From an uncultured Coriobacteriales bacterium (GTDB taxonomy: Bacteria; Actinomycetota; Coriobacteriia; Coriobacteriales; UMGS124), in contig CAKUAI010000006.1 of the NCBI GenBank assembly GCA_934636245.1, positions 114,013 to 178,012 on the forward strand: a stretch of DNA of 64,000 bases. The letters run 5' to 3'. Under the pieces are notes generated by a model. That model was not told the DNA's origin and searched no databases. It saw only the letters and a list, made by a program, of their open reading frames with translations. Made by a program: the position numbers and the translations under genes. Of the stretch, positions 9,354 to 17,478 are shown piece after piece (position 1 is the stretch's first letter; the number at the start of each line of letters is the position of its first letter).

Positions 9354-9418
9354 GGAGAACCTCCGACAAGAGCTTCTGCTCGGCAAGATGATGCAGAGCG
9401 GCGGGCTCCCAAGCTTGT

Positions 9419-10933
9419 CTATTGCGCCTTCTTTGCTTCGGCGAATGCCTCGTCAACCAATTTGATGAGCTCTTGCTGGGAATGAATGCCCATCTTGGAG
9501 TAAATGACGCGCATATGGGACTTTGTCGTGTTCAGAGACACGCCCAGCTCCTCAGAAATGCTGCGCGCGTTCTTGCCCTTAGAACAAAGAGACAGAACCC
9601 TGCCTTCCTGTGCAGTGAGGCCATATACGTCGCAAAGAGAGGCAACGACGTCTTTGTGTGGGGCAACAGCGTGCCTTGCAAGCGGAGGCATCTCAGCGCC
9701 TGCCAAACCCCCACCCATTGCATGGCCACACCCCGGTACCGTCTGTGCGGCCATGTCGGTCATTCGGATAATACATGCAACCGAACAGCACAATGCCAGC
9801 ACGAGCGCGCCGCCCGCAATCAGGCCGACGGGAAAACCAGGGTTGGCAGCGGCAAAATTCATGACTACCGTCGAGGTCATTCGAGCGGCAAAGTTGCAGA
9901 CATAGCCGAGCGCGACCACCATAAACGGGGTCCACCCATAAGGCAGGCGCGCAAAAGGCAGCGCCCACACGACAAGCATGATAAGGAATGTTCCCAAAGC
10001 CGCAAGAACCAGATAGACGGTCACAATCACGCTGTCCAGGTAGTTCACGAGCGACAGCGCGACGGTCGTCAGGGCAAACATGGCCAAAAAGAAAAGCGCA
10101 AGTGACACACGAGGCTGGCTGCGAACCTTATCGCTTGCACATGCCACAGCCAAGATGCACACGCCAGCAAGCGCATTCCCCACGGCAATGGAAAGCTGGC
10201 TCGAGAAGTTCCTCTCTTGAATGACAAGCGTGGGCTGAAGAGTCTGCCCCGTGGTAAACACAAAGCACAGCACGACGACACAAAGCAATGCAATGAGCGA
10301 GGGACGCGAGACATCTACCGTCAGCAGGTCGTCCCTTTCGCTCAAAGCCGAAGCGTCTGCATCACTCATTTTTTGAAAGCATGTTTTAAAAAGCGCAGCC
10401 GAGACAAGCGGCAGAACAACAAGCGCAAGCATGCAGGGAACTCGTTGGAACAGCGTTAAGAGGACCTGTGTTGCACCCATCCCAAGCACTGCAAGGCCAA
10501 AAACTGCGACAGTACGCTTCAGACCGCTCCTCACAATGCACTCAGCCCACGCAAGGACAAGCAGGACTCCAATGGATTCCTCCAACAGCTTGCCAACCAG
10601 CATAAGCCCAGGAACTTCGGTGATGAAAAGATATGGGGAATACCGCATCAGAAGAGCCAGCGCAAAACAGCCCGCAATGGCAAACACCCTCTTGGGGCTT
10701 GACGACAGGACAGAGCGGCTCGCGTTTTTATGCGAAAGAACAAGCACCGCAAGCGCCGCCAAAGTGGCGAGCAGATGCCGCAACGTCAGCGACAACTCAA
10801 CGGGATAAATACCATCTATGGTATTCAACCTCATCCCACTCATGGCGGTCAGTGCGCACGCCAGGCCCAAAGCAGCACTCACGAGCCAGGGCTCCTCGCG
10901 AAACAACCCTTTTGCGCTGTCAAAAGTTCCCAT
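9419..10933 (-). CDS. LuxR-family regulator with a polytopic membrane N-terminal domain
   Basis: The first 400 or so of 504 residues are a run of about a dozen hydrophobic helices, resembling an MFS-like sensor domain. The last 65 form a GerE/LuxR helix-turn-helix (YGLTAQEGRVLSLCSKGK, then LGVSLNTTKSHMRVIYSKMG). This membrane-sensor architecture is abundant in Eggerthellaceae, where such proteins often control neighbouring respiratory reductase genes (family knowledge). The ATG at 10931-10933 is chosen for its GGGGAGA; an upstream in-frame ATG at 10984 would add 17 residues. It is convergent with the TorD operon and the likely local regulator of the molybdoenzyme cluster (inference). Confidence 0.88.
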   Translation of the reverse strand: MGTFDSAKGLFREEPWLVSAALGLACALTAMSGMRLNTIDGIYPVELSLTLRHLLATLAALAVLVLSHKNASRSVLSSSPKRVFAIAGCFALALLMRYSPYLFITEVPGLMLVGKLLEESIGVLLVLAWAECIVRSGLKRTVAVFGLAVLGMGATQVLLTLFQRVPCMLALVVLPLVSAALFKTCFQKMSDADASALSERDDLLTVDVSRPSLIALLCVVVLCFVFTTGQTLQPTLVIQERNFSSQLSIAVGNALAGVCILAVACASDKVRSQPRVSLALFFLAMFALTTVALSLVNYLDSVIVTVYLVLAALGTFLIMLVVWALPFARLPYGWTPFMVVALGYVCNFAARMTSTVVMNFAAANPGFPVGLIAGGALVLALCCSVACIIRMTDMAAQTVPGCGHAMGGGLAGAEMPPLARHAVAPHKDVVASLCDVYGLTAQEGRVLSLCSKGKNARSISEELGVSLNTTKSHMRVIYSKMGIHSQQELIKLVDEAFAEAKKAQ

Positions 10934-11024
10934 GAATCCAATCTCCCCTCTAAGCGGCAAAAAGGGTATCACACTTTGCCTCATCGCCCGTGCGGCAGGC
11001 GGCGGTCCGAGGCCGCGCGACTCC

Positions 11025-12044
11025 CTATCGCGTCACGTAGGCCCGGAGCAGGTCGTAGGTGTTGCGCACGCCGTCGATGTGGGAGCGCTCGTAGTTGTGG
11101 GAGGCGTAGACACCCGGGCCGATGAGTCCGTGGCGGATGTCAAAGCCGGCACGCAGGGTAGCCTCGACGTCTGAGCCGTAGTGCGGGTAGACGTCGATGG
11201 CGTAGTCGAGGCCGAGCTCGCGGGCAAGGCCCGCCAGCTCGCTCACGACCTCGTAGTTATAGGGGCCGCCGGAATCCTTGGCGCAGATCGACACCATGCG
11301 CTCGGTGCAGCCAAGGTCGTCTCCCACGCAACCCATGTCCACCGAGATCATCTCCTCGGTGTCGGCCGGCACGAAGCTGCCGCCGTGGCCCACCTCCTCG
11401 TACACGGTGAAGAGCAGGCTCACTTTGCGGTTGAGGGCGAGGCCCTCGTCGTGCACGGCCTTGGCCAGGCCGAGCAGGATGGCAGCGGAGAGCTTGTCGT
11501 CGAGAAAGCGGCTCTTGACGTAGCCGCTCTCGGTCACAACAGTGCGCGGGTCGAGCGCGATGATGTCGCCGGGCTGCACGCCGAGCGCAAGCGTCTCCTC
11601 CTTGGTGGAGACGTTCTCGTCGAGCAGGATCTCCATGTTCTCCTCGACGGTATCCGTCTTCTTGTCGGCCACGTGCGCCGAGGGCTCCTTGTTGAGCACG
11701 ACGCCCGTGTACACGCGCCCGTCGCGCGTGTGGACCGTGCAGTTCTCGCCGTCGGCCGTGCTCCACTGGTGCCCGCCGAGCGTGGTGGGGCGAAGCCTGC
11801 CGGTCTTTTTTACCGAGCGCACCATGGCGCCGAGCGTGTCGACGTGCGCAGCGAGCACGAGGGGACTTCCCTGTCCGCCCAGCTCAACCAGCACGTTGCC
11901 CTTGCGAGAGAGCTGCGGCTCGTAGCCCATGCCCTCAAGCGTGGCGCACACGTACGCGGCGGCCTGCTTGGTGAAGCCCGAGGGGCTCGGGATGGCCGTG
12001 AGCTCCTTCAGCTGCGAGCAGATGTAGTCGACAATCGGTTCCAT
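11025..12044 (-). CDS. M42-family metallo-aminopeptidase
   Basis: The 339-residue protein has the hallmarks of M42 (deblocking/glutamyl aminopeptidase, FrvX-like) enzymes: the metal-binding AAHVDTLGAMV (about 64-74), the SRFLDDKLSAA segment (about 177-187), the catalytic glutamates in VYEEVGHGG (about 215-223), and a late metal histidine in ASHNYERSH. These cytosolic dodecamers remove N-terminal residues from peptides using two metal ions. AAAGGAG precedes the ATG. It is divergent from the Crp-like gene at 12266 and seems unrelated to the neighbours. Confidence 0.9.
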   Translation of the reverse strand: MEPIVDYICSQLKELTAIPSPSGFTKQAAAYVCATLEGMGYEPQLSRKGNVLVELGGQGSPLVLAAHVDTLGAMVRSVKKTGRLRPTTLGGHQWSTADGENCTVHTRDGRVYTGVVLNKEPSAHVADKKTDTVEENMEILLDENVSTKEETLALGVQPGDIIALDPRTVVTESGYVKSRFLDDKLSAAILLGLAKAVHDEGLALNRKVSLLFTVYEEVGHGGSFVPADTEEMISVDMGCVGDDLGCTERMVSICAKDSGGPYNYEVVSELAGLARELGLDYAIDVYPHYGSDVEATLRAGFDIRHGLIGPGVYASHNYERSHIDGVRNTYDLLRAYVTR

Positions 12045-12196
12045 AGGGCACTCCTTTGCTCTTCAAACATCACATGTACCAGCTAAAACATTCTATGGTG
12101 CGCCGTTGGGTGAGCATGGCCTCGTCCCGCGGAGATCAACCCATCCGCACAAAGTTGCTCCGGCTCGACGCCCGGCGGTCGTTTTTGACCGCTCGG

Positions 12197-12226
12197 TTGT
12201 ACCCCTTTGGCCGAAACAGGTACAAT
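12197..12226 (+). promoter_or_regulatory. sigma-70-type promoter of the Crp-like regulator
   Basis: TTGTAC and TACAAT are 18 bases apart, with the -10 box 40 bases upstream of the ATG at 12266. The two elements also read as an imperfect inverted pair (GGTTGTACC and GGTACAAT), which could allow autoregulation by the Crp-like product. Confidence 0.55.
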
Positions 12227-12265
12227 CGCGCACAAAAGAGCTTGGCGTCCTTTGGGAGGGACTGC

Positions 12266-12934
12266 ATGCGACACATTCTGACGGTGGGAGACATCCCGCT
12301 GGACACCCCTTTGCTTGAGGGGATTGACGAAGCCGACCGCGCACGCGCGCTCGCTATGCTGCGTGCTCGCTATATCGCCTATGATGCTGGCGACCTGATC
12401 CGCGACTCCGACCCGGAGAGGCGCTGTGCCGCCTACCTCGTGGAAGGCTACGCCGACGGCTACGTGTACGACGAGAACGGCAACCGCTCCATCCTGCATC
12501 TGTTCTGCCCGGGCCAAGTCATCTCGTGCGGCAAGACCCTCGGCGACCAGCCCGTACCCACCTACGACGTCGTGGCGCGCGAGGAGTGCCGCGTGCTCAC
12601 CTTCACTACCGACTACGTGCCTTCCACACCCGGGCGCGGGCGCGCCTGGACCGAGGCCGTCAAGGACAACCTCGCGCGCTCGGTGGCCGCGCTGTCGTCC
12701 GAGCTCATGGCGACGCTCGACATCCGCCTGCGCCGCACCATCCGCGGTAAGGTGATGGCCTACCTCAACCACGAGGCAAAGCGACTCGGCACGCGCAGGT
12801 TCACGGTGCCCTACAACCGCCAGGAGCTGGCCGACTACCTGTGCGTGGACCGCTCGGCCCTGTCGCGCGAGCTCTCGAGCCTGCACGAAGACGGCGCGAT
12901 CGACTTCTACCGCAACAACTTCGTGCTGAGATAA
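12266..12934 (+). CDS. Crp/Fnr-family transcription regulator
   Basis: The 222-residue protein has an N-terminal cyclic-nucleotide-binding-like barrel (about 20-120) and a C-terminal winged helix-turn-helix (PYNRQELADYLCVDRSALSRELS, about 185-207). There is no N-terminal cysteine cluster of the FNR oxygen-sensing type. The ATG at 12266 lies behind a clear promoter; the frame is open upstream, but no ribosome-binding site supports a longer protein. It is a close relative of the regulator at 16741-17457. It precedes moeA, so molybdenum-cofactor or anaerobic genes are plausible targets (inference). Confidence 0.85.
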   Translation: MRHILTVGDIPLDTPLLEGIDEADRARALAMLRARYIAYDAGDLIRDSDPERRCAAYLVEGYADGYVYDENGNRSILHLFCPGQVISCGKTLGDQPVPTYDVVAREECRVLTFTTDYVPSTPGRGRAWTEAVKDNLARSVAALSSELMATLDIRLRRTIRGKVMAYLNHEAKRLGTRRFTVPYNRQELADYLCVDRSALSRELSSLHEDGAIDFYRNNFVLR

Positions 12935-12947
12935 GGCCCCGGCACCG

Positions 12948-13292
12948 ATGACCTGCAACCTGGCGGCGGCCCTTGCCGGGCGCGGCCACACCGTCATGCA
13001 GATTGGCTGCGGTTTCGAGACCTATGAGCGCGTCGCCTTCCGCGCGTTCAAGGCGCTCGCAAGCCGATTCGCCTACGCATCCAAGAACATGGCAGCACGA
13101 CACGAGACGGCGCCCCCTCACGTCAACGCGCTGGGACTCACGGTGCAGGATTTCGTCGCAACGCTGCCCCATGAGGCAACCTCCAGCACGCTGTACGCCG
13201 ACCAGGCAAAGGAACTCGCCGGCGATGCTGCCCTTTCGCACGTGCAAAGGGGTATCATGGAGCGCTGTGTGCAAAAAACGCAGGCAGAATAG
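12948..13292 (+). pseudogene. small ORF with a remnant of a NifH/ParA-like P-loop protein
   Basis: The 114-residue frame begins 13 bases after the Crp gene. Its first 20 residues (TCNLAAALAGRGHTVMQIGC) look like the strand following the Walker A loop of nitrogenase-iron-protein/ParA ATPases, where the family reads ...GKST-x-x-NL-x-AALA-x-x-GH-x-V-x-x-IGCDPK. The Walker A glycine-rich loop and the DPK are both missing, and the rest matches nothing I know. It is either a decayed fragment or an unrelated short gene. Confidence 0.4.
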
Positions 13293-13375
13293 CTCGCCTG
13301 CACGCAAATAAAGTGTAACGTAATCAATCTACCTGCCCCAAGCAGGCAGACAGGCAAGGATTGGAGACCAGCACC

Positions 13376-14605
13376 ATGGATTTCATCTACGACGAGTCTC
13401 TCACCCGCACTGAGGCCCTGGCCGCGTATCGCAAGGAGTGGCAGCCCGCGCCGCGCGTCGAGGTCGTCGACCTTGCCCATGCGCGCAACCGCGTCCTGGC
13501 CGAGGATCTCACGGTCAAGTACAACCTGCCCGTGGTGCGCTCCTCCCGCATGGACGGCGTGGCCGTGCGCTCGGCCGACTTCGCCAACGGCATGCCCGAC
13601 ACTTCTACCTGGGTTTATGGCGTGGACTTCGCCCGCGCCGACACGGGCGACGACTTCGCCGACATCTTCGACGCCGTCATCGCCGTTGAGGACGTCACCT
13701 TCGACGAGCAGGGCCTGCCCACCTTCGATCCCAAAGTGCTCGAAAACGTCAAGCCCGGCCTCGATGTGAACCCCGCCGGCACCCTCGCAAAGGCCGGCAC
13801 GCTCATCGCCCCTGCTCACACGTGCCTTACTCCCGAGGTCGTCGCCGCAGCGGCCGTGGGCGGCTATGCCCAGGTCAAGGTCTTCGCCCGCCCGCGCGTA
13901 GCCTTCGTCCCCACCGGCAACGAGCTCGTGCCGTGGGGCAGCTTCCCCAAGCGCGGCCAGAACCTCGAGGCAAACAGCCTGCTCGTGTCGGGCATGGTGG
14001 AAGAGTGGGGCGGCGAGGCCATCTGCTACCCCTTCGTGACCGACAACCAGGCCGACCTTGAGGCCGCCCTCGACCGTGCGCTCGAGGCGGCCGACATTAT
14101 CATCATCAACGCCGGCTCCTCGAAGGGCTCGGAGGACTACAACTCCCAGATGCTCCAGGCCCGCAGCACCTACTTCAAGCACGGTGTGCGCTGCGTGCCC
14201 GGCCGTCCCGTGGGCATGGCTGTCATCGACGGCAAACCCGTCGTCAACGTCCCCGGCCCCGTGGCCGCCGCGTGGCTGTGCATGGACTGGCTCATCCGCA
14301 GCCTTGTGGCCCAGTGGTGGGGCATGCCTGTGGTGAGGCACGAGCACGCGAAGGCCACGCTCACCTTTGATGCCAAGATGCCCAAGCCCATGGAGCGCCT
14401 GTTCCGCCTGCGCCTGGAAGACGACGGCAAGGGCGGCCTGCTCGCCTACGACATCCCCCGCCATGCAGGCCTGCCGCAGACCATGGCGCTCACCGACGCC
14501 GTGTACACCCTGCCCCTCGAGGAGAGCTGCATGCCCGAGGGCACCGAGGTCGAGGTCGAGCTGCTCCGCCCGCTCGAGGTCATCCGCGCCGGCTGGGATC
14601 AGTAG
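13376..14605 (+). CDS. moeA: MoeA-like molybdopterin molybdenumtransferase
   Basis: The 409-residue protein has the MoeA domain order: N-terminal domains with RSSRMDGVAVRS (about 55-66), the MogA-like domain with PTGNEL and NAGSSKGSEDY (about 180-255), and a C-terminal barrel domain. MoeA inserts molybdenum into adenylylated molybdopterin, the step that makes the cofactor used by both oxidoreductases in this window. The ATG at 13376 is chosen for GGAG ten bases upstream; GSSKG replaces the more usual GGxSxG loop. A bidirectional terminator follows. Confidence 0.85.
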   Translation: MDFIYDESLTRTEALAAYRKEWQPAPRVEVVDLAHARNRVLAEDLTVKYNLPVVRSSRMDGVAVRSADFANGMPDTSTWVYGVDFARADTGDDFADIFDAVIAVEDVTFDEQGLPTFDPKVLENVKPGLDVNPAGTLAKAGTLIAPAHTCLTPEVVAAAAVGGYAQVKVFARPRVAFVPTGNELVPWGSFPKRGQNLEANSLLVSGMVEEWGGEAICYPFVTDNQADLEAALDRALEAADIIIINAGSSKGSEDYNSQMLQARSTYFKHGVRCVPGRPVGMAVIDGKPVVNVPGPVAAAWLCMDWLIRSLVAQWWGMPVVRHEHAKATLTFDAKMPKPMERLFRLRLEDDGKGGLLAYDIPRHAGLPQTMALTDAVYTLPLEESCMPEGTEVEVELLRPLEVIRAGWDQ

Positions 14606-14818
14606 GCCAGCTGTAGGCTGATGCGCGTAGCAGGGCAAGTCCCCCTCTGCCTGCCTCGTGCAATGCATAAGCCCATTCACCACTCGCCGCATGTTGGGGA
14701 AGACGACTCCCCTGCATGCACGCCATGCAATGTTTCCGTTGTTCTGCCAAAATCGGCACACGGTGCAAGGCGGACTCATTCAACACGCAATGACCAACCT
14801 GTTTTTTACACGCACAAT

Positions 14819-14860
14819 AAAGGCCAACCTGCCGGGATGTTCCGGCAGGCTGGCCTTTTG
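14819..14860. terminator. bidirectional terminator between moeA and hcp
   Basis: AAAGGCCA...CCTGCCGG pairs with CCGGCAGG...TGGCCTTT (one bulged C), with A and T runs on the two sides. It separates the convergent moeA and hcp genes. Confidence 0.88.
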
Positions 14861-14907
14861 TTTACGTTACGCTATCGAGCGAAGCATGGTGCCCGCCCAT
14901 CTCTTCC

Positions 14908-16509
14908 CTACCCCAGAATCGTCTTGAGGTCGGCGTCGGGCGTGGTGGTGGGGTGGATGCCGAACTGGCTCACAAGCACGTCGAGCACAGCCGGGCTCAC
15001 GAACGCGGGCAGCGTCGGGCCCAGGTAGATGCCCTTGATGCCCAGGTTGAGCAAGGTGAGCAGGATGGAAACGGCCTTCTGCTCGTACCAGGAAAGCACG
15101 AGCGTCAGGGGCAGGTCGTTCACCGTGCAGCCAAAGGCCTCGGCCAGGGCGAGCGCCACCATCACGGCGCTGTAGGCGTCGTTGCACTGCCCCATGTCGA
15201 GCAGGCGGGGAAGCCCCGTACCGGGCACGCAACCCAGGTCGAGGTCGTTGAAGCGGTACTTGCCGCAGGCAAGCGTGAGCACGAGCGTGTCGGCAGGGGT
15301 CGCCTTCACGAACTCTGTGTAGTAGTTGCGCCCGGCACGCGCACCGTCGCAGCCACCCACAAGGAAGATGTGCTTGAGGGCACCCGACTTCACAGCCTCG
15401 ATGACCTGACCGGCCACGCCCATCACGGCGTCATGGCCGAAGCCGGTCGTCACCACAGAGCCGCCGTTGATGCCCGTGCGCTCCTGGCGCTCGGCATATC
15501 CGCCCAGCTCAAGGGCGCGCTCGATAACGCGAGAAAAGTCCTTCTTGCCCTCGGTGCCCTCATCCACGCGCTCCATGCCCGGGTAAGCCACGGGGCCGGT
15601 GACGAACACGCGGTCGGTATAGCTCGCCTTGGGCGGCATGAGGCAGTTCGTGGTGAACACCACGGGCGCGGGGATGTCGGCAAAGTCGGTCTGCTGGGTC
15701 TGCCAGGCGCCGCCGAAGTTGCCCTTGAGCTGCGGGTGCGCCTTGAGCGCCGGATAGGCGTGGCCGGGCAGCATCTCGCCGTGGGTGTACACGTTGACGC
15801 CGCGGCCGTCGGTCTGCTCGAGGAGCTGCTCCAGATCGGCCAGGTCATGGCCGGAAATCACGACAAAGGGACCCGGCTCCACCGAGAGCTCCACCTGTGT
15901 GGGCGCAGGCGAGCCGAAATGCTCGAGGTTACCCTCGTCGAGCAGGCGCATGCAGGTGGCGTTGACCCCGCCGGCCTCAAGTACGAGCGGCAGGAGCGCA
16001 TCTGCCCCAAGGTCGTCGCCCAGGGCAGCCAGGCCGCGCATAAGGAAGGTGTCTACCTCGGCGTTTGCCGTCTTGCCCAGGATGCGGGCGTGATAGGCGT
16101 ACGCCGCGATGCCGCGCATACCAAAAAGAAGAAGCGACTTCAGGCTGCGCACGTCTTCCTGGGCGTCCCACACCTGAGCCATGTCGAGCTCGACCACCGC
16201 GGCTGCACTGCCGGCGGCGTGGGCAGAGCGCTCGCGCACCTGGGCGGTGAGGGCACGAATGTCATCGGCGTCGAAGTCGACGTTGGTCAGCGTGGCAAAG
16301 AGCGCATGCTCTACGAGCGTCGAGGCGCTGTCGCACACGGTGGCCTTGCCCTTGGCGCACCACGCGCGAGCCAGGCCCACGAGCGCGCCCGTCAGCTCGT
16401 CCTGCAGGCCGGCGACCTCGGCGGTCTTTCCGCACACACCGGCGCGACCAGCGCATGCCTTGCCGCCGGCAGTCTGCTCGCACTGAAAACAGAACATCCC
16501 ACAACCCAT
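14908..16509 (-). CDS. hcp: hybrid-cluster protein (Hcp)
   Basis: The 533-residue protein starts with the Hcp cysteine motif (CFQCEQTAGGKAC, then C six residues on; C7, C10, C18 and C24) that binds the proximal Fe-S cluster. Hybrid-cluster ligands follow, for example the CGK near VLTLACGKYRFN. Hcp reduces nitric oxide or hydroxylamine and protects anaerobes from nitrosative stress. The ATG at 16507-16509 gives the canonical N-terminus; longer readings add non-conserved residues. The gene is divergent from a Crp/Fnr regulator (16741), the usual HcpR arrangement, with a dyad between them. Confidence 0.93.
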   Translation of the reverse strand: MGCGMFCFQCEQTAGGKACAGRAGVCGKTAEVAGLQDELTGALVGLARAWCAKGKATVCDSASTLVEHALFATLTNVDFDADDIRALTAQVRERSAHAAGSAAAVVELDMAQVWDAQEDVRSLKSLLLFGMRGIAAYAYHARILGKTANAEVDTFLMRGLAALGDDLGADALLPLVLEAGGVNATCMRLLDEGNLEHFGSPAPTQVELSVEPGPFVVISGHDLADLEQLLEQTDGRGVNVYTHGEMLPGHAYPALKAHPQLKGNFGGAWQTQQTDFADIPAPVVFTTNCLMPPKASYTDRVFVTGPVAYPGMERVDEGTEGKKDFSRVIERALELGGYAERQERTGINGGSVVTTGFGHDAVMGVAGQVIEAVKSGALKHIFLVGGCDGARAGRNYYTEFVKATPADTLVLTLACGKYRFNDLDLGCVPGTGLPRLLDMGQCNDAYSAVMVALALAEAFGCTVNDLPLTLVLSWYEQKAVSILLTLLNLGIKGIYLGPTLPAFVSPAVLDVLVSQFGIHPTTTPDADLKTILG

Positions 16510-16573
16510 GGTGACCTCCCAGTCCAAATCGAAACACAACGCGCCCAGAGTACTGGGGTGTGCCTCATCTGTC

Positions 16574-16589
16574 TGTTGTAGGTACAACA
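16574..16589. promoter_or_regulatory. Crp/Fnr-type operator upstream of hcp
   Basis: TGTTGTA and TACAACA form a perfect 7-bp dyad with 2 central bases, 65 bp upstream of the hcp start. Its size and symmetry fit the binding site of a Crp/Fnr dimer, and the divergent regulator gene is the obvious partner. A second, weaker dyad GCAAC-N5-GTTGC lies near 16657-16671. Confidence 0.6.
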
Positions 16590-16740
16590 TGTGATATTGC
16601 AAACATTCTCTTCACAATGATGGAATACAAGGTGTTATGCGGAATGGATGTTGTTATTGCAACTTCTTGTTGCGTGACGCTATAGTGCGGGGCAACACCG
16701 GCGGCCCACACTTGGGCCCCACGACCGAAAGCAGGCTTTC

Positions 16741-17457
16741 ATGGCACAGTGCAGTCGCATGGCCATCTCTGACACCTTGCCCGACCGCGGCGAGCAGTAC
16801 AAGCGCGGCGCGCTCTTCCGGGGAATCGCCCCGCAAGACTGTGAAAAGGTACTTGGGTGTCTCGGGGCCCAGGAGCGCGCGTACAGCAAAGGCGAGTACA
16901 TCGTGCGCCGCGGCGACAACGTGCGCTGCATCGGGTTCGTCATGGAGGGCCGCATCATCACCGAGCGCACCGACGCCCTGGGCAACCGCTCGATTCTGGG
17001 CAGCGCGGGTGCGGGCGACGTGTTCGCCGAGGCCTTCGCCGCAACCGGCATGACGGTCGACGTCGACGTCGTCGCAGCCGTCGACTCCACGGTGACCCTC
17101 ATCGACTTCGAGCGCATCCTGTGCACCTGCCCCACGGCCTGCTCGTATCACTCGCGACTCGTGCGCAACCTCTTCAGCGCCCTCGCACAGCGCAACCTCG
17201 CGCTTTCCCGCAAGATCGCCGACGTCACGCCACGCACGATTCGCGGCCGCCTCATGAGCTACCTCTCTACCCAAAAGGCCCGCCACGGCGACGAGCAGGG
17301 TGTTTTCACCGTCCCCTACTCGCGTCAACAGCTCGCCGACTACCTGTGCGTGGACCGCAGCGCCCTGTCCAGCGAGCTCAACCGCATGAAGAAAGACGGC
17401 CTCATCGACTTCGACCGCGACAGCTTCTGGTTCGTGGGGAAGGACGCAAGCAAATAG
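16741..17457 (+). CDS. Crp/Fnr-family regulator divergent from hcp, HcpR-like
   Basis: The 238-residue protein has the effector-binding barrel (about 25-130), a dimerisation helix, and a winged helix-turn-helix (PYSRQQLADYLCVDRSALSSEL, about 198-219). HcpR proteins of this family activate hcp in response to nitric oxide, in some cases through haem (family knowledge). The divergent position and the intervening dyad support the same role here. The cysteine-rich patch ILCTCPTAC (about 124-132) could be a sensor site, but this is not established. Confidence 0.82.
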   Translation: MAQCSRMAISDTLPDRGEQYKRGALFRGIAPQDCEKVLGCLGAQERAYSKGEYIVRRGDNVRCIGFVMEGRIITERTDALGNRSILGSAGAGDVFAEAFAATGMTVDVDVVAAVDSTVTLIDFERILCTCPTACSYHSRLVRNLFSALAQRNLALSRKIADVTPRTIRGRLMSYLSTQKARHGDEQGVFTVPYSRQQLADYLCVDRSALSSELNRMKKDGLIDFDRDSFWFVGKDASK

Positions 17458-17478
17458 ACAGGCCAGGCGGGCACCTAC

